Positions 1 to 11,498 of a stretch of 64,000 bases of DNA are shown piece after piece. Position 1 is the stretch's first letter, and each line of letters starts with the position of its first letter. A program made the position numbers and the translations under genes. The notes under the pieces were generated by a model. The model had not been told where the DNA came from. It worked only from the letters and a program-made list of their open reading frames with translations, and did not search any database. Origin of the DNA: Earliella scabrosa (Eukaryota; Basidiomycota; Agaricomycetes; Polyporales; Polyporaceae); NCBI GenBank assembly GCA_022605405.1, contig JABYQQ010000015.1:558001-622000 (forward strand). Reading direction: 5' to 3'.

Positions 1-398
1 GGCTATACCGAACAGAGGACGGAGTTGTAGGATACGCCATCCTTGGGCGAGTAACTCCGCGCACCATCGCTATTCGCAACGTGTATGTTGCACCGCAACA
101 TCGCCGCAAGGGCATCGCGGAGGTTATGGTACGCGCATTGACCCGTTACTATCTTGGAGTCCGACCTCCCGGCGCCGAGGGCGTGCCGGATGTCCATCCC
201 TCGGTGGGACTGAAGGAACAGATGAACCTGTTCGTGATGAACCCGGGTGCAGAGAGGGTGTATCGACGGGCAGGGTTCTTGTTCCCAGATAGGGAGGACG
301 GTGGGGAGGGAGGCGGCCGAGACCCTTGCACCAGACGCAAAGCATGGTACCACGCGGTGTGGCGGGGCGTACAGATTGAACCTGAACCTTCACTCTGA
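1..398 (+). CDS. GNAT-family N-acetyltransferase, 3' part only
   Basis: The frame is open from base 3 and stops at 396-398, so this is the C-terminal part of a gene that begins outside the window. The residues VYVAPQHRRKGIAEVMV (bases 81-131) match the GNAT acetyl-CoA-binding motif A, in which R/Q-x-x-G-x-G/A contacts the cofactor pyrophosphate. A later segment with MNPGAERVYRRAGF fits the usual GNAT motif B, where a late helix precedes a final strand. The family transfers an acetyl group from acetyl-CoA to an amine; the substrate cannot be read from this fragment. An intron-free 3' end is assumed because the frame stays open and plausible to the stop. Confidence 0.75.
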   Translation, partial: LYRTEDGVVGYAILGRVTPRTIAIRNVYVAPQHRRKGIAEVMVRALTRYYLGVRPPGAEGVPDVHPSVGLKEQMNLFVMNPGAERVYRRAGFLFPDREDGGEGGGRDPCTRRKAWYHAVWRGVQIEPEPSL

Positions 399-1366
399 GT
401 TCGAGCGTGAGTCTTCTTCCCTTCCTTCTTCCCCTCCGAGTACGAGTCCTGACGCGTCCTGAAGGCCTGACGACTTGGGCCGCAAGAAGCTTGCAGGAAC
501 GGATCAGCATCAGGTGCCGAGCCCCCGGTGTCTTCCCTGTGAGGCACTGTGATAGGACTTCCACCACTCTTCCCAGGGGCACTATGGCATGTTTGATTGT
601 ACATGCGTTGGTTCACGCTGACCGCTCAATACCTCGCCTGAGTACTACACCGCTTTGCTCCTGATGGCACTGGGACCTTCGAAGAGGGCCATTGGAGGAG
701 ATCTCAGACGTGGGAGTAGGAGGTCACACATATGGTAACATGGTTGAGCAGCTACGCCACAGGCAACGCGTCTTCATTTTGGAAGTGTAGGCCCTTGTAC
801 GATCCTCATCAATTGGCGATGACGCAGGTGCTCGGGAGTCGGGAAAATGCCGTCGTCCGCCATTGGTGTTGATGCGTTGTGGGGCTGTCTCAGCTTCTGT
901 AGTGGTCGTGAAGTGGTTACGAAGGGAAGTGGACGAGATCAACGATCAAACACGCAGGAGTACCGCTCATTCTGCGCTACCCACGCCCACTGCGCGCTAC
1001 GCTCACAATGTCGCACGAGGAGCCCGATGCAGTCTGCAGACGTGCGACAGTGTATTTGCTACCAGTGCTACCAGTGCATGTACAGGGGCATGGCCACGAG
1101 TAATGAATGGGTCTGAATGACAGTTGTGTTCGGGATCGAGTGCCCGATAGCGTTGGGCGATGGATAACATGTATCAACAAATGGAGCTGATTGAAGCGCC
1201 GAAGACATAAGATGACGGATTTATGAGTTTATCAAAATTGGTGATTAGCGGACCTAGTGACTAACCCAGGGCGATTCCGTTCGTTGTCCCCTTACCCCTT
1301 CCTCGACACACCCGACGTCGTCGAGGCTCTGTGCTCTCGCCGTCGCGCACGCCGCACGCCCCCACC
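399..1366. other. Intergenic region upstream of the kinesin gene
   Basis: I see no convincing coding exon, RNA gene or repeat here. It should hold the 3' UTR and terminator of the acetyltransferase and the promoter of the kinesin gene, whose ATG at 1367 has the context CCACCATGG. A pyrimidine-rich stretch lies just upstream, around 1285-1320. Confidence 0.5.
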
Positions 1367-4300
1367 ATGGCGCCGTCGCAGCCGTCGAATGCGGCCTCCA
1401 CCTCGGTGCAAGTCGGTGCGTCCCCTGTCCAGCACATTCCCACTCGCGTCCAATTGACACTTTTCCAGCCCTCCGTATCCGCCCTACCACCCAGCACGAC
1501 CTCACTTCCATTCCTACTCGCTTTCAGCGTAATGTTATCAACGCCGTCTCAAACACCACTGTCAGCGTGGATGCCACTCCTTCCCCAGGTCCCGGTGCAC
1601 CTGCAGCACCCGTATCTTCCTCGGCCAACAACGCCAAAAAGCAGATGTTCACCTTCGACCAAGTCCACCCTCCTGCTACCACTCAATATGCTATGTTCAC
1701 CAACACCGCGCAGCCCCTCATCTCCCGTTTCGTAGAAGGGTTCAACTGTACCATCTTGGCCTACGGCCAGACGAGCAGCGGCAAGACGTTCACCATGACA
1801 GGTATCGACTTGGATGCGGACCCCATGGACCCCAGCAACGGCATGGGTATCATTCCTAGGGCCGTCTCGACCATATTCGCTCGCTGTCGACAACTGAAGG
1901 AAGAACGTGGCGGCGCATGGAACTACAGCCTCAAGGGCTCATATATCGAAATCTATAATGAAGACCTAATCGACTTGCTTGCGGACGACAGTGGTGGTAG
2001 ACGGGATGTGCAGATCCGGGAGGACAAGCAGGGTCACATCATATGGGAGGGGTTGCGGGAGGTGAATGTCAAGACTGCCAACGAGGTCATGAAGTGAGTG
2101 TCCGGCATCCCTGTCTGATACCTTTCTTCCTACACCTGCTGCACGGTATTGACTATCGTCGCATTCAGCCTCATTCGCAAAGGTGCCTCTATCCGACGCA
2201 CGAACGAAACGGATATGAATGCCCAGTCTTCTCGTTCGCATGCCATCTTCTCGCTCACCCTGACGCAGAAGAAGTACACTGGAAGCGGAGCTCCCCCTCG
2301 TTCCTCCTCCCCTCTTCCACCCAATGGACGCTCTCCCTCGCGGATTGCCCGTCCTGGTTCTGTCATCGTACCACCTGGCGGCAGTAGGGTATCGTCCCCA
2401 ACATTCGGTCGCCCTTCCACACCATCTTTCCAGTCTGCCATCGCTAGAGGCACACGTCCCGCTAGCTCTCTTGGTTTCTTGTCGCCGGATATGGGAAAGA
2501 ACGGTGCTGCGAGGGATGCAGGGGAGGACCGTAGTGGAGATTGGGTGACGGTGACATCGAAGTTCCACTTCGTCGATCTGGCCGGTTCCGAGCGGGTGAG
2601 TGCCTTCCTCCCGTGAGAATGTATTCGGCATTAACTCTGCTACAGCTGAAACGTACGGCTGCTGCGGGCGAGCGTATCAAGGAAGGTATCTCCATCAACA
2701 GCGGTCTCCTCGCTCTTGGTAACGTCATCTCCGCCCTCGGAGACCCTGCGAAGGCGAAGACACACACGGCCTCCTACATTCCTTATCGTGACTCGAAGCT
2801 CACTCGACTTCTTCAAGATTCGTTGGGAGGCAATGCCCACACACTCATGATCGCTTGTGTTAGCCCGGCGGAGTGGAACGCGAACGAGACGATCAATACG
2901 CTCAAGTACGCCAACCGGGCAAGGAACATCAAGAACCGGGCGGTCGTGAACGAGAAGGAGGAAGGGTGGGACGATGTCGAGTGGTTGCAGGGCATGGTCA
3001 CCAGGCTGCGGAAGGAGTTGAAGTCCATCAAGGAGGGCGGGGGAGGCGGTGCGGCCTCTTCGATCACGGGCGGCTCGGAGTCGAACGACGCTGCACCGAA
3101 GAGGGTCCTTGCGCAGATGACGGAGCTCCAGAACAACTATGAAGATCTACGCGAGAAGTTCGTCGAGCGCACCGAAGAGCTCACGCGGTTGCGCAACGAA
3201 CTCGCGGAGAAGCAGCGTAACTCCGGTGGTCGTGTCGGTGCTACTGCGAAGTACGAAGAGATCGTCGGTCCCGTCATCGAGGAGTATGAGAAGACCATCA
3301 GTGCGATGGAAGCTGAGCTCAAGCTGAACCGCGCTGCTCTCCGTCATACGAACGACCTCTATGATGAGAAGGAGAACGAGTACAACATGCTCGCCGAACG
3401 CCATTCTACCACCGAGATGTATCTGGAGGAGCTAAAGGCCCGTGTCGCCAAGCTCGCGGAGCGTGAAGCTTCTACGGAGGTAAGACTCTGATTTCACGCG
3501 TGAAGGGATGTAGCATTGATCGTCCACAGGCCTACGTCCATGACCTCGAGGAGAAGGTCCGTCAGTATGACGAGAGTCAGATGTCGTCAAGCGGTTCCAT
3601 CACCGATTTGAAGCGCGAACTCGCTCGCTACAAGGATACCGAGTCCCACAGTTCCGCTTATATCGCCGATCTGGAAGCACGCCTTGCCAAGTCCGACGAA
3701 TCTGTCCTTGTTCTCCGTGAGACGGTCGAGAGGCTCGAACGTGAGTGCGAGAAGCGTCGTGATCAAGTCGAGGTGCTAGAGTCTCGCTTGGAGAGCCTGA
3801 AGTTGGACGGCGAGAGCTGGCGGACGGACTTGGAGGAGAGGGAGGCAAAGGTTCGTGAGCTGGAGCTGAAGATGGAGGAGTGGGAGGCGAAGAGGCGAGC
3901 TGCGAGCGAGGATCGCGAGCGGTTGGGCGAACTTGCGACCGAGGTCGAGAAGGCGAAGAAGCAACTCGAGGTCAAGACCAATGGTGCCACGACGAACGGA
4001 ACGACCACCAATGGCGCAAATTCCGAAGTGTCATCCATTAACGAAGTGGACAAGTCCGTTGAGAGTCAGCTGGTAGCCCTCCAGCAGACTCACACGGCCA
4101 CACTTGCGGATTTGTCCTCCGTCACTGCGAAGTACCGCGATGCGCTTCGTGAGATCGCTGACCTCGCCGCTCAACTACAGGAGGCCAAGGTCAATGCCCC
4201 TGTGCCTCCCGCCGAGTCACCTGAGCGCAACGGCGAGACGTCCCCGAGGCGTAGGATGAACAACAGGTCAAGGGATCAGGAACCCTCATCCGCATCTGGC

Positions 4301-7300
4301 CGGCGCCTTTTTTTCCGCAACGCGGCCTCGTCGGAGTCCCTGCATACGAGGTATGTATTCACTCACTCTGTGAAGGTGCTTCCTAATCACACGGCAGCCA
4401 GATCGCTCTCGCAATCTGTATCGCTATCGCAGGAGCTATCCTCGGCCAGGTCGCGCAAAGCTTCTACCTCGAGTCACGGAACCAGTAGTTCAATCTCCCA
4501 GTCTCCCGGACACCGCCCTAACTTATCCATTTCGTTGCCATCCTCCGCCATCTCGCCTACGGAGCGTTCCGTCGCTAGTCTTGAAGAGGAGATCATGCGC
4601 CTTCAGGACGTCATCAAGGAGCGGGAGGCGGAGATCTCGGTCCTCGAGACGAGCCTCAGAGAGAAGGATCAGCAGGCTCTCCCAAGCCTCGCAGCAGAGC
4701 TGAAGCAGAACGGAACACAGTCCAACGGCGACGCCCTCGTTCACCTCTCACCGAAGACCATGACGCAATTCTCCGAAATCCGCAAGAGTCTCGATCTCCA
4801 TCATGCCAACCATTACACTGTGTCCGACGTCGACGAGTCCTTGCAGCGACTCAATGAGCTCATGCGGTGAGTTGGTTCATACGGTTATCCAACTAATTCC
4901 TCATAATATCCGGTCTTCACAGCTCTATGGCTCAGAAGGAGTCCAACCACAAGGAGGTGGTCGACGACCTGACGGACCAACTTGCTCAAGTCCGCAAGCA
5001 GCACGAGGACCTTCAGGTGCTTTCGCGCGATCAGGTACGTCCGGGGGATCTTCGGAACGTTGGTCCAGCGCTAATGTACCCCATCAGACCCACAACATGA
5101 GCATGGAGCTCGAGGCCTTGCGCACGAAGCACGAGGAGGAATTGGCGGGTCGCGCTCAGGACCTCAAGGACATCGAAGAGCTCCAGACGCGTCAAGCAGA
5201 GCTCACCAAGTCCCTCGAGGAATCGCAGCAGCATGAAACCGAACTTCAGACTGCCCTCGCCGACCTCAAGAAGCGCGAGGCTGACCTTGTTGAGTCTCTG
5301 AAACAGGCCGAAGAGGCGCACGAAGCCGAAGTCCAACAACTTAAGGCAGCACACGAAGAGGCCATTCGCGCGAAGGAGTCCGAGCTCGACAGCCTTGTAA
5401 CCAAGCTGAAGGACGACCATACAGGCGCCCTGAACGAGCTCCGGGCCCAGCTCGCTGACTCTTCGTCTGCTCTTGAGAACGCTCAGCGTGAGCACGAGGC
5501 GGCGTTTGGCAAGTTGAAGGCTGATCACGAGGCCGAGCTTCGCCGCCGTCTCGAGGAAGCCAACGACCTTCTCGAGCGGACTCGTGCGGAACACCAGGCT
5601 GCTCTCGCGAAGGCCACCTCCGACCATGAAGGCGTTCTCAATGTCCTCAAGGCTGAACACGCTGCCGCGCTTGGCAAGCTCCAGTCCGAGCATCAAGAGG
5701 AGCTACGTCGTCGTGCTCAGGAGGCGAAGGAAACCGCGGAGAAGGTGCAGGCGGAACACGCTGAAGCGCTCGCCAAGGCCGCCTCAGAACACCAGAGCAC
5801 CGTCAAGTCTATCGAGGAGCAGAACGCCGCTCATCTCTCCCGGATCGAGGAGGAGTACTACGAGGGCCTCACGAAGCTGCGCAGCGACCACGCGCAAGCG
5901 CTCGAGAAGCAGGCCGCTGAGGCTGCAACCGCGATGGAACGGCTGAAGGACGAACACGCCCGGGAGCTCCGTATGGCCGAGATCACGCTCCAGGGCTCCG
6001 TCTCCGAGACCGAGTCGGCTCGTGACGCTACGCTCAAGGCATTGCAAGAGGAGCACGCTTCTGCCATGAAGAACAAGGAGCAGCAGTTCGCAGACGACTT
6101 ACAACGGTTGAAGGATGAGCACGCCCAGGCCCTCGCCGCGAAGCTTGATCAGCACCGGGAGTCAGTTCAGCGGCTCAAAGCAGACCATGCCACGGCGTTA
6201 TCGAACAAAGAGAACGAGTACAACGAACGAGTGGAGCGCCTGCAGGCCGATCATACACGCGCGCTTGCGGAGAAGGACAAGGTGCATCAGTCCGCGATTG
6301 AGAAGCTCATGGAGGAGCACGCTGGCGCGGTCGCGAAGCTGAAGGAGGAGTCCACGCAGGAGATCGCCCGGTTGACTACAGCTTTGGAGGAGAGCAAGTC
6401 CGAGCGCTCTGCCTCTGAGGCGACCCTCCGGAGGGAGATGGATGATGCGGTACGCGCGGTGAAGGAGCAACAGGCCGCCGTTCTGACCGAGGTCGAGCGC
6501 GCTCATGCCGACGAGGTTCAGCGCCTCACCGAGTCTCACAAGGCCGCTCTCTCGTCGTCGGCAAGCACCTTGGAAGAGCAAAGAGCCGCGCTCATCAAGG
6601 AGCACACTGAACAGGTTGCATCTCTCAAGGCCGAGCACCAGACGGCCCTCACGGAGGCTCAGGCTGCCCTTGTCGCCGCTCAGGAACAGCATCGCTCGGA
6701 ACTCGAGGCGTCGCGGTCACAGAGCGAGCAGCTTCTTGCTTCTGAGAAGGAGCGGCTCCAGACGACGCTTGCCGAAGTAGAGAAGACGCATTCCGAAGAG
6801 CGCGAAACCCTTCTCCGGAACCACAGCCTGCTTCTTGAGGACCTCCGCAAGAAGCATGCCGAAGAGCTCGAGACACTCACGAAGGAGCACAACGTGCTCC
6901 TCGACGAGCTCGACACGCACAAGGCTGCTTCTGACGAGTGGGCCCACGCACGGGAGGAGATGCGCCAGTCGCACGAGTCCGCCATGCAACAGAAGAACGA
7001 GGCGGTCTCGGCGCTCCAGTCCGAGCTGTCGACTGCGCATGCCGAACGCGATGCGCTCCAAACCGAGCTCTCAACGGTCCATGCCGATCGCGACGCGCTC
7101 CAATCTGAGCTCTCGACGGTTCATGCCGATCGCGACGCGCTCAAGTCTGAGCTGTCGTCTGCCAATGCCGAGCGCGACGCGCTCGCGGCTGAGGTCGACA
7201 AGCTTCGTTCCGAGCTCCAACGGACCCGCGAGGAGACGTCGGTGCTCGTCAAGGAGGCATCCAAGCGGCAGTCCCTCGTCGACGAGCTGGAGAGGCATCG

Positions 7301-8209
7301 TTCTGTCATCGCCGAGATGCAGGAGAATTTGCAGCGCACGAAGGACGAGATGGACAACCTCATGGCGGAGAAGAACCGGCAAGACGCGCTCCTTCGCGAC
7401 CTCCAGCAACAGCTTGGGAGCCCGACACCAAGCCCGCGCCCGCCCATGGACCGCAACGTTTCATATACGCGGACGGGCGGGATCGTGTCCCCCGGGAAGC
7501 TGCCTCCTCCGACTCCGCCTCCCACTGTCCCTATTCCTCCCGCACCACGCTCCATCCACGAGCAGAACAGCTCTTCGTCATCCGCAGCTATTTCGTCAAG
7601 AAGCATCAGCATCGACGGCGAGACTCCGACCACGCCTGCGACGTCTGTTAACCACTCGCTCGCGGGAGGCCTCCCATCACCGCTCGCTGGGCCTAGAGAG
7701 CCTGACCCGAAGTTGACCGCGCAGCTGCAGCAACAGGCGAAGACGATCGATGAGCAGGAGGCGATGATTAAGACGCTCAACAAGCAGCTGACCCATTGCG
7801 AATCCGACCTGCAGGCTCACATGGACATGGTCGCTACGCTCGAGGCCTCCCTTGGCGACTCGGAGAAAAATCGTGAGTACTTCGATTAGCGTTTCTCTCT
7901 CACGGCAAACTGCGGAGGAGTACATTGACTAACGGTTCGGCTTCTCCCACAGTCCGGAAGGCGCGCATGCAGGCGACGGAGCTGGCTCGCGAGCGCGACA
8001 ACCTGAACTCGCAGATCGTGAACCTGCGCACCGAGCTTGCCGAGGCCAAGGCGGAGGTGGTGAACGTGCGCCGGTCGATCGTGGAGGAGAAGCAGTCGCT
8101 GGAGAGCCGTCTAGACGAGGAGCGGCGGGCAAAGGAGCGAGCGCGGGCCCAGCTCGACAGCCGGATGGAGGAACTCCAGCGGCGCAAGTCGAAGTTCGCT
8201 TGTCTATGA
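1367..8209 (+). CDS. Kinesin-4 type motor with very long coiled-coil tail
   Basis: Exons: 1367-1415, 1469-2093, 2169-2595, 2646-3479, 3530-4350, 4402-4866, 4923-5034, 5088-7872, 7953-8209. They join in frame to about 2124 residues. The N-terminal motor shows a P-loop GQTSSGKT (residues 116-123), switch I NAQSSRSH (about 242-249) and switch II DLAGSER (361-367). The stretch after switch II, with [20 protein letters not shown] and GNVISALGD, is typical of the KIF4/KIF21 group. The rest is almost all heptad-like coiled coil, interrupted by a Pro/Ser-rich segment near bases 7410-7690. Kinesin-4 proteins act on microtubules, chromosomes or the midzone; the exact role here is inferred. Oddities are a roughly 90-residue loop inside the motor, tandem repeats in the tail, and an intron (4351-4401) that is 51 bases with no stop. 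The start is the first ATG in frame with the motor. Confidence 0.9.
7011..7178 (+). repeat. Four tandem 42-base units in the kinesin tail
   Basis: Units start at 7011, 7053, 7095 and 7137, with a weaker fifth start at 7179. Each encodes 14 residues close to [14 protein letters not shown], which is two heptads of coiled coil. The 42-base spacing is exact, so the array can change length without a frameshift. Confidence 0.85.
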
Positions 8210-9222
8210 TCGGAGTGGACACGGTGTGCGTCCGTGTACGTTTGGCGGCGGTCGGATCTCTCTCTTGTCTGTTTCACTCACCATCCCTCTCCCTCTCATC
8301 TCACTCTCGACGGCCCGCCATCTTCATCCTCATCCTCATCGTCTCTCATGTTCGCCTCATCTCTCGATCTCTCTCATCTCGCAGTCCCCGTTTGCCCCAC
8401 GCTCCCTCACCATCATGCCTCGGCGGTCGTCGTCGACCCGGCCGAGACGCTGTACAGTACTTGCCTCCCTGGCGGAGAGGGCCGGGAAGCATTGGGTGCT
8501 TCCGGTCGGCTTCTGTTTCGTTTCTCCGCCTCGGTATTCGCTGTTCGTTCGATCGCGCGCCCGGTCCCGTACCTTCTTTACGTCTACGTCTACAGAGCTA
8601 TATACTTTAGAGATGTTTATTTGGATTTGCTATTCTGTTGTTGCTCAGCGCCGAACGGATACCCCCACGCTCGTTCCCGATATGACCCCCTCCATAGTCG
8701 TCTCGTTCTCTCCCTCTCTCCATATGTCCTACCAGCAGCGTTGACTATACCAACACTTGATATGCTCGAGCGTGGTGTGGCCAGAGGCTCGTGGGCCGGA
8801 AGCAGTGTGAGCGCGAACGCGAACTGGGAAAATTGCTGGCGGACTGTTGGGAACGTCTGTGGATGGGAGGCCGTCGTGCGAGGCAGCGAGCAGGCAGCGG
8901 TCTGGGCCGGAGGCGATTGATAGACGTCGGGGGGGAGTGATGCCCCGCACTCGGAGGTCGGACCGGAGACGCGGGCGGGGGAGGGGGCCAATGGGGACGC
9001 GGGGACGCAGCCAATGGAGGGCCGGGCGAGCTTATGTACATGGCCGCAAGTGGACGACAGCGTCGAGCGAGACTGGCGACCCGAGGCAGCTGAGATCTGA
9101 GCCAGAGTCTGGCCACCTCCCAGCCTGCCCCAATCCCTCCACCGCGGCCCCTCCCGTCCAATAAATTCCGACCCTCCCTCTCCTTCTCTCCCAGCATCCC
9201 CCATCCTTCTCCCCCGTCTGCC
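8210..9222. other. Intergenic region between kinesin and SDR genes
   Basis: The first half is rich in CT runs and likely holds the kinesin 3' UTR. The second half, up to the ATG at 9223, is GC-rich and pyrimidine-rich near the start codon and is the likely SDR promoter. Long open frames exist on both strands but carry no family motif and look like chance frames in GC-rich DNA. Confidence 0.5.
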
Positions 9223-10797
9223 ATGGCCCCCTCCATCCTCGCCCGCGCCCTCCCCGCCGCCTCGCGCGCCGCCTCCCGCTCTCCCCGCGCTGCCTTCGTC
9301 CATGTCCGCTTCAACTCCTCCGACGCCGCCGCGGCCAACCTCAGCGCGATCGCGGCCAAGGCGCGCGTCGTCAAGACCCTCCCCGACTTCTCCATGGCCA
9401 ACAAGGTCCGGCCGCTTCTCTTCCTCTTCCTGCATGCCCGCTCACACCCACCGCCTCTCCCCAGGTCTGCCTTGTCACCGGGGCTGCGCGCGGTCTCGGG
9501 AACGAGTTCTGCCGCGCCTTCGTCGAGTCCGGCTGCACCTCGCTCGCCATCGTTGACCTCAAGGAGGAGGAGGCAGAGCACGCCGCCGAGGAGCTCGTCA
9601 AGGCAGCATGCGGTCAGTATCACTCTTCCATCCATGCTCCAGCCCCCCTGCCCGTCCTCGCATCCCCTGCTGGCGTCGTGCGACACGTTACTGATAAGGT
9701 GTGAAGTTGACAGTGAGATGGAACCCAGCGACTACCGCGTCATCGGCGTCGGCTGCGACGTCTCGTCGGAACTCTCGGTGCAGCAGGCCTTCAGGCGGGT
9801 CATGGACACGTACGGGCGTGTAGACTCCGTCGTCGCGTCAGCTGGTGCGTCATATGCCCCCACACACTGTTTCGCCTGTTCCCGCCGCTGACGTTCTGCC
9901 GCTCTGCCCCGCAGGCATCGTCGAGAACTACTCCGCCTTCGAGTGCGTTGCGCGTCGTCTTTGCACTGCCGCTCCATGGGTCTGATCAATACCCCGCTCG
10001 CAGCTACCCCTTCGATCGTATCAAGCGGTTGTATGACATCAACGTCCACGGCGCGTTCTTCACTGCGCGCGAGGCCGCGCGCAACATGATCCCCCAAGGC
10101 GGAGGGAGCATCGTTCTCGTGGCGAGCATGAGTGCCAACGTGAGTCCACTAGGGCCGATCAAGTATCGGAGGCACAGCGGCTGAACGTCTTTGCTCCACC
10201 TCCAGATTGTCAACATTCCACAGCCGCAGACTCCGTACAACTCGGCCAAGGCTGGTGCGTGTCGCATCTCCGCTGCGCTATGACCGCGCCGCGCCACGGA
10301 CGTGCACTGACACTGGGCGGTGTTCCTCTCTGCAGCGGTCAAGCACATGGCGGCGAGTCTGGGAGTCGAGTGGGCGAAGAAGGGCGTTCGTGTCAACACT
10401 CTCAGGTATGTCGGTGATGACGTCACTGCAAATGTCTTGGTCTAACTCCGGCCCGGCTGCGTCTGTAGCCCAGGATACATGCTCACCAAGCTCACGCGCA
10501 CTATCCTTGCACACGACCAAGAGCTCAAGGTATGTGGTGTCCACTAGTCTCGCTCGTGTCTGGTCATCTGCTGATGCTCGTGCTGCGTGCACAGAAAACC
10601 TGGGAAAGCCTGACGCCCATGGGTCGGGTGAGTGCTTGCCTCTCCACTTGTTTCGTCTCACCCGTTGTTCATGCCGCTGTTCGCAGATGGGTGACCCCGA
10701 GGATCTCGCAGGCGCCATCGTCTTCCTGGCCAGCGACGCGTCGCGATTCATGACCGGCGCCGAGATCCGTGTTGACGGTGGCTACTGTGTCATCTAA
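9223..10797 (+). CDS. Short-chain dehydrogenase/reductase with mitochondrial-type leader
   Basis: Exons: 9223-9405, 9465-9612, 9707-9844, 9915-9942, 10004-10139, 10206-10254, 10336-10405, 10469-10529, 10595-10627, 10687-10797; product 318 residues. The Rossmann nucleotide-binding motif TGAARGLG is at 66-73 and the catalytic YNSAK at 222-226, with the usual Ser in VASMSA before it. The end, FMTGAEIRVDGGY, is classical for the family. The first 40 residues are rich in Ala, Arg and Ser with no acidic residue for a long stretch, which suggests a mitochondrial targeting peptide. By resemblance it belongs with fungal polyol/ketose reductases (xylulose, sorbose or arabinitol type), but the substrate is not decided. 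The acceptor before exon 3 (GAAG) is the least certain join. The nine introns are all short. Confidence 0.88.
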
Positions 10798-11498
10798 ACG
10801 CCAAAACGCTGCTGGCTGGCTAGCACCTTTCCTCCTTCATGCTATGTACATGGTCGCCTTCGAAACGGACGAACGGCAAGATGCTTAGAACTCCTTTCTC
10901 CCTCCACATAGATGTAACCTACGTTTTGGCTATTCGTCGGGGACAATGTCGCTCTGCTAACTCGCTTTCCCGCCTTTTCCTCTCTCTCACTACATCCTGT
11001 TCCGATTTTTTCTATCTCTCTCTCCGCATTATGTTTGTTTCCTCACAACTACGAGCTGAAGTTATTGTAACATAATCCTATTTTCCAAAATGTACATGGC
11101 CTGGGCCAAGTCTCTCTTCCACCGATGGTCGTGACTCTTTGAGCAAGGCTCACATCGCGCTGCCTTTGAACGTTGTGGGTGCGCATTGGCAATGTCCTCA
11201 GGCCTAAGCAGTGACTGCACACCACCTTAGCGACACTATGATCGAGTCGACCACGAAAAGCTGACCCCGACACCCATTCAACACCGGCGCGAGGTGTAGG
11301 GCCGGGTTCAGCTTGGACAGTGTGATGTTCTATAGCTGTGGCCAATGCGAGTGTGTCATCAGTTCGGCGCATACGTGGAACACGTTGCATGCCTTGCAAG
11401 AAGGAACGTCAAGCAAGAGTCCAAACTGAATTCGCGCATTACATATCATACACACACCCCACTCACCATCATGCATCACGGCCGACGCACGGATCGAT
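10798..11498. other. Convergent intergenic region, SDR and IPK1
   Basis: It holds the 3' ends of two converging transcription units. Bases about 11037-11110 have a diverged copy at 14773-14865, so the duplication that made the IPK1 relic includes this 3' flank. No coding sequence was recognised. Confidence 0.6.

Noticed and set aside
6835..7716. Open frame of 293 codons in another frame of the kinesin tail
   Set aside because: It is an Arg/Ser-rich shadow caused by the repetitive GC-rich coiled-coil sequence. Minus-strand frames at 5031-5696 and 7121-7783 are also shadows.
8234..8920. Open frame of 228 codons on the plus strand
   Set aside because: Its composition is Ser/Leu/Pro from CT-rich DNA, it has no motif, and it lies in the kinesin 3' UTR. 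Overlapping minus-strand frames (8617-9686) are shadows of the SDR 5' end.
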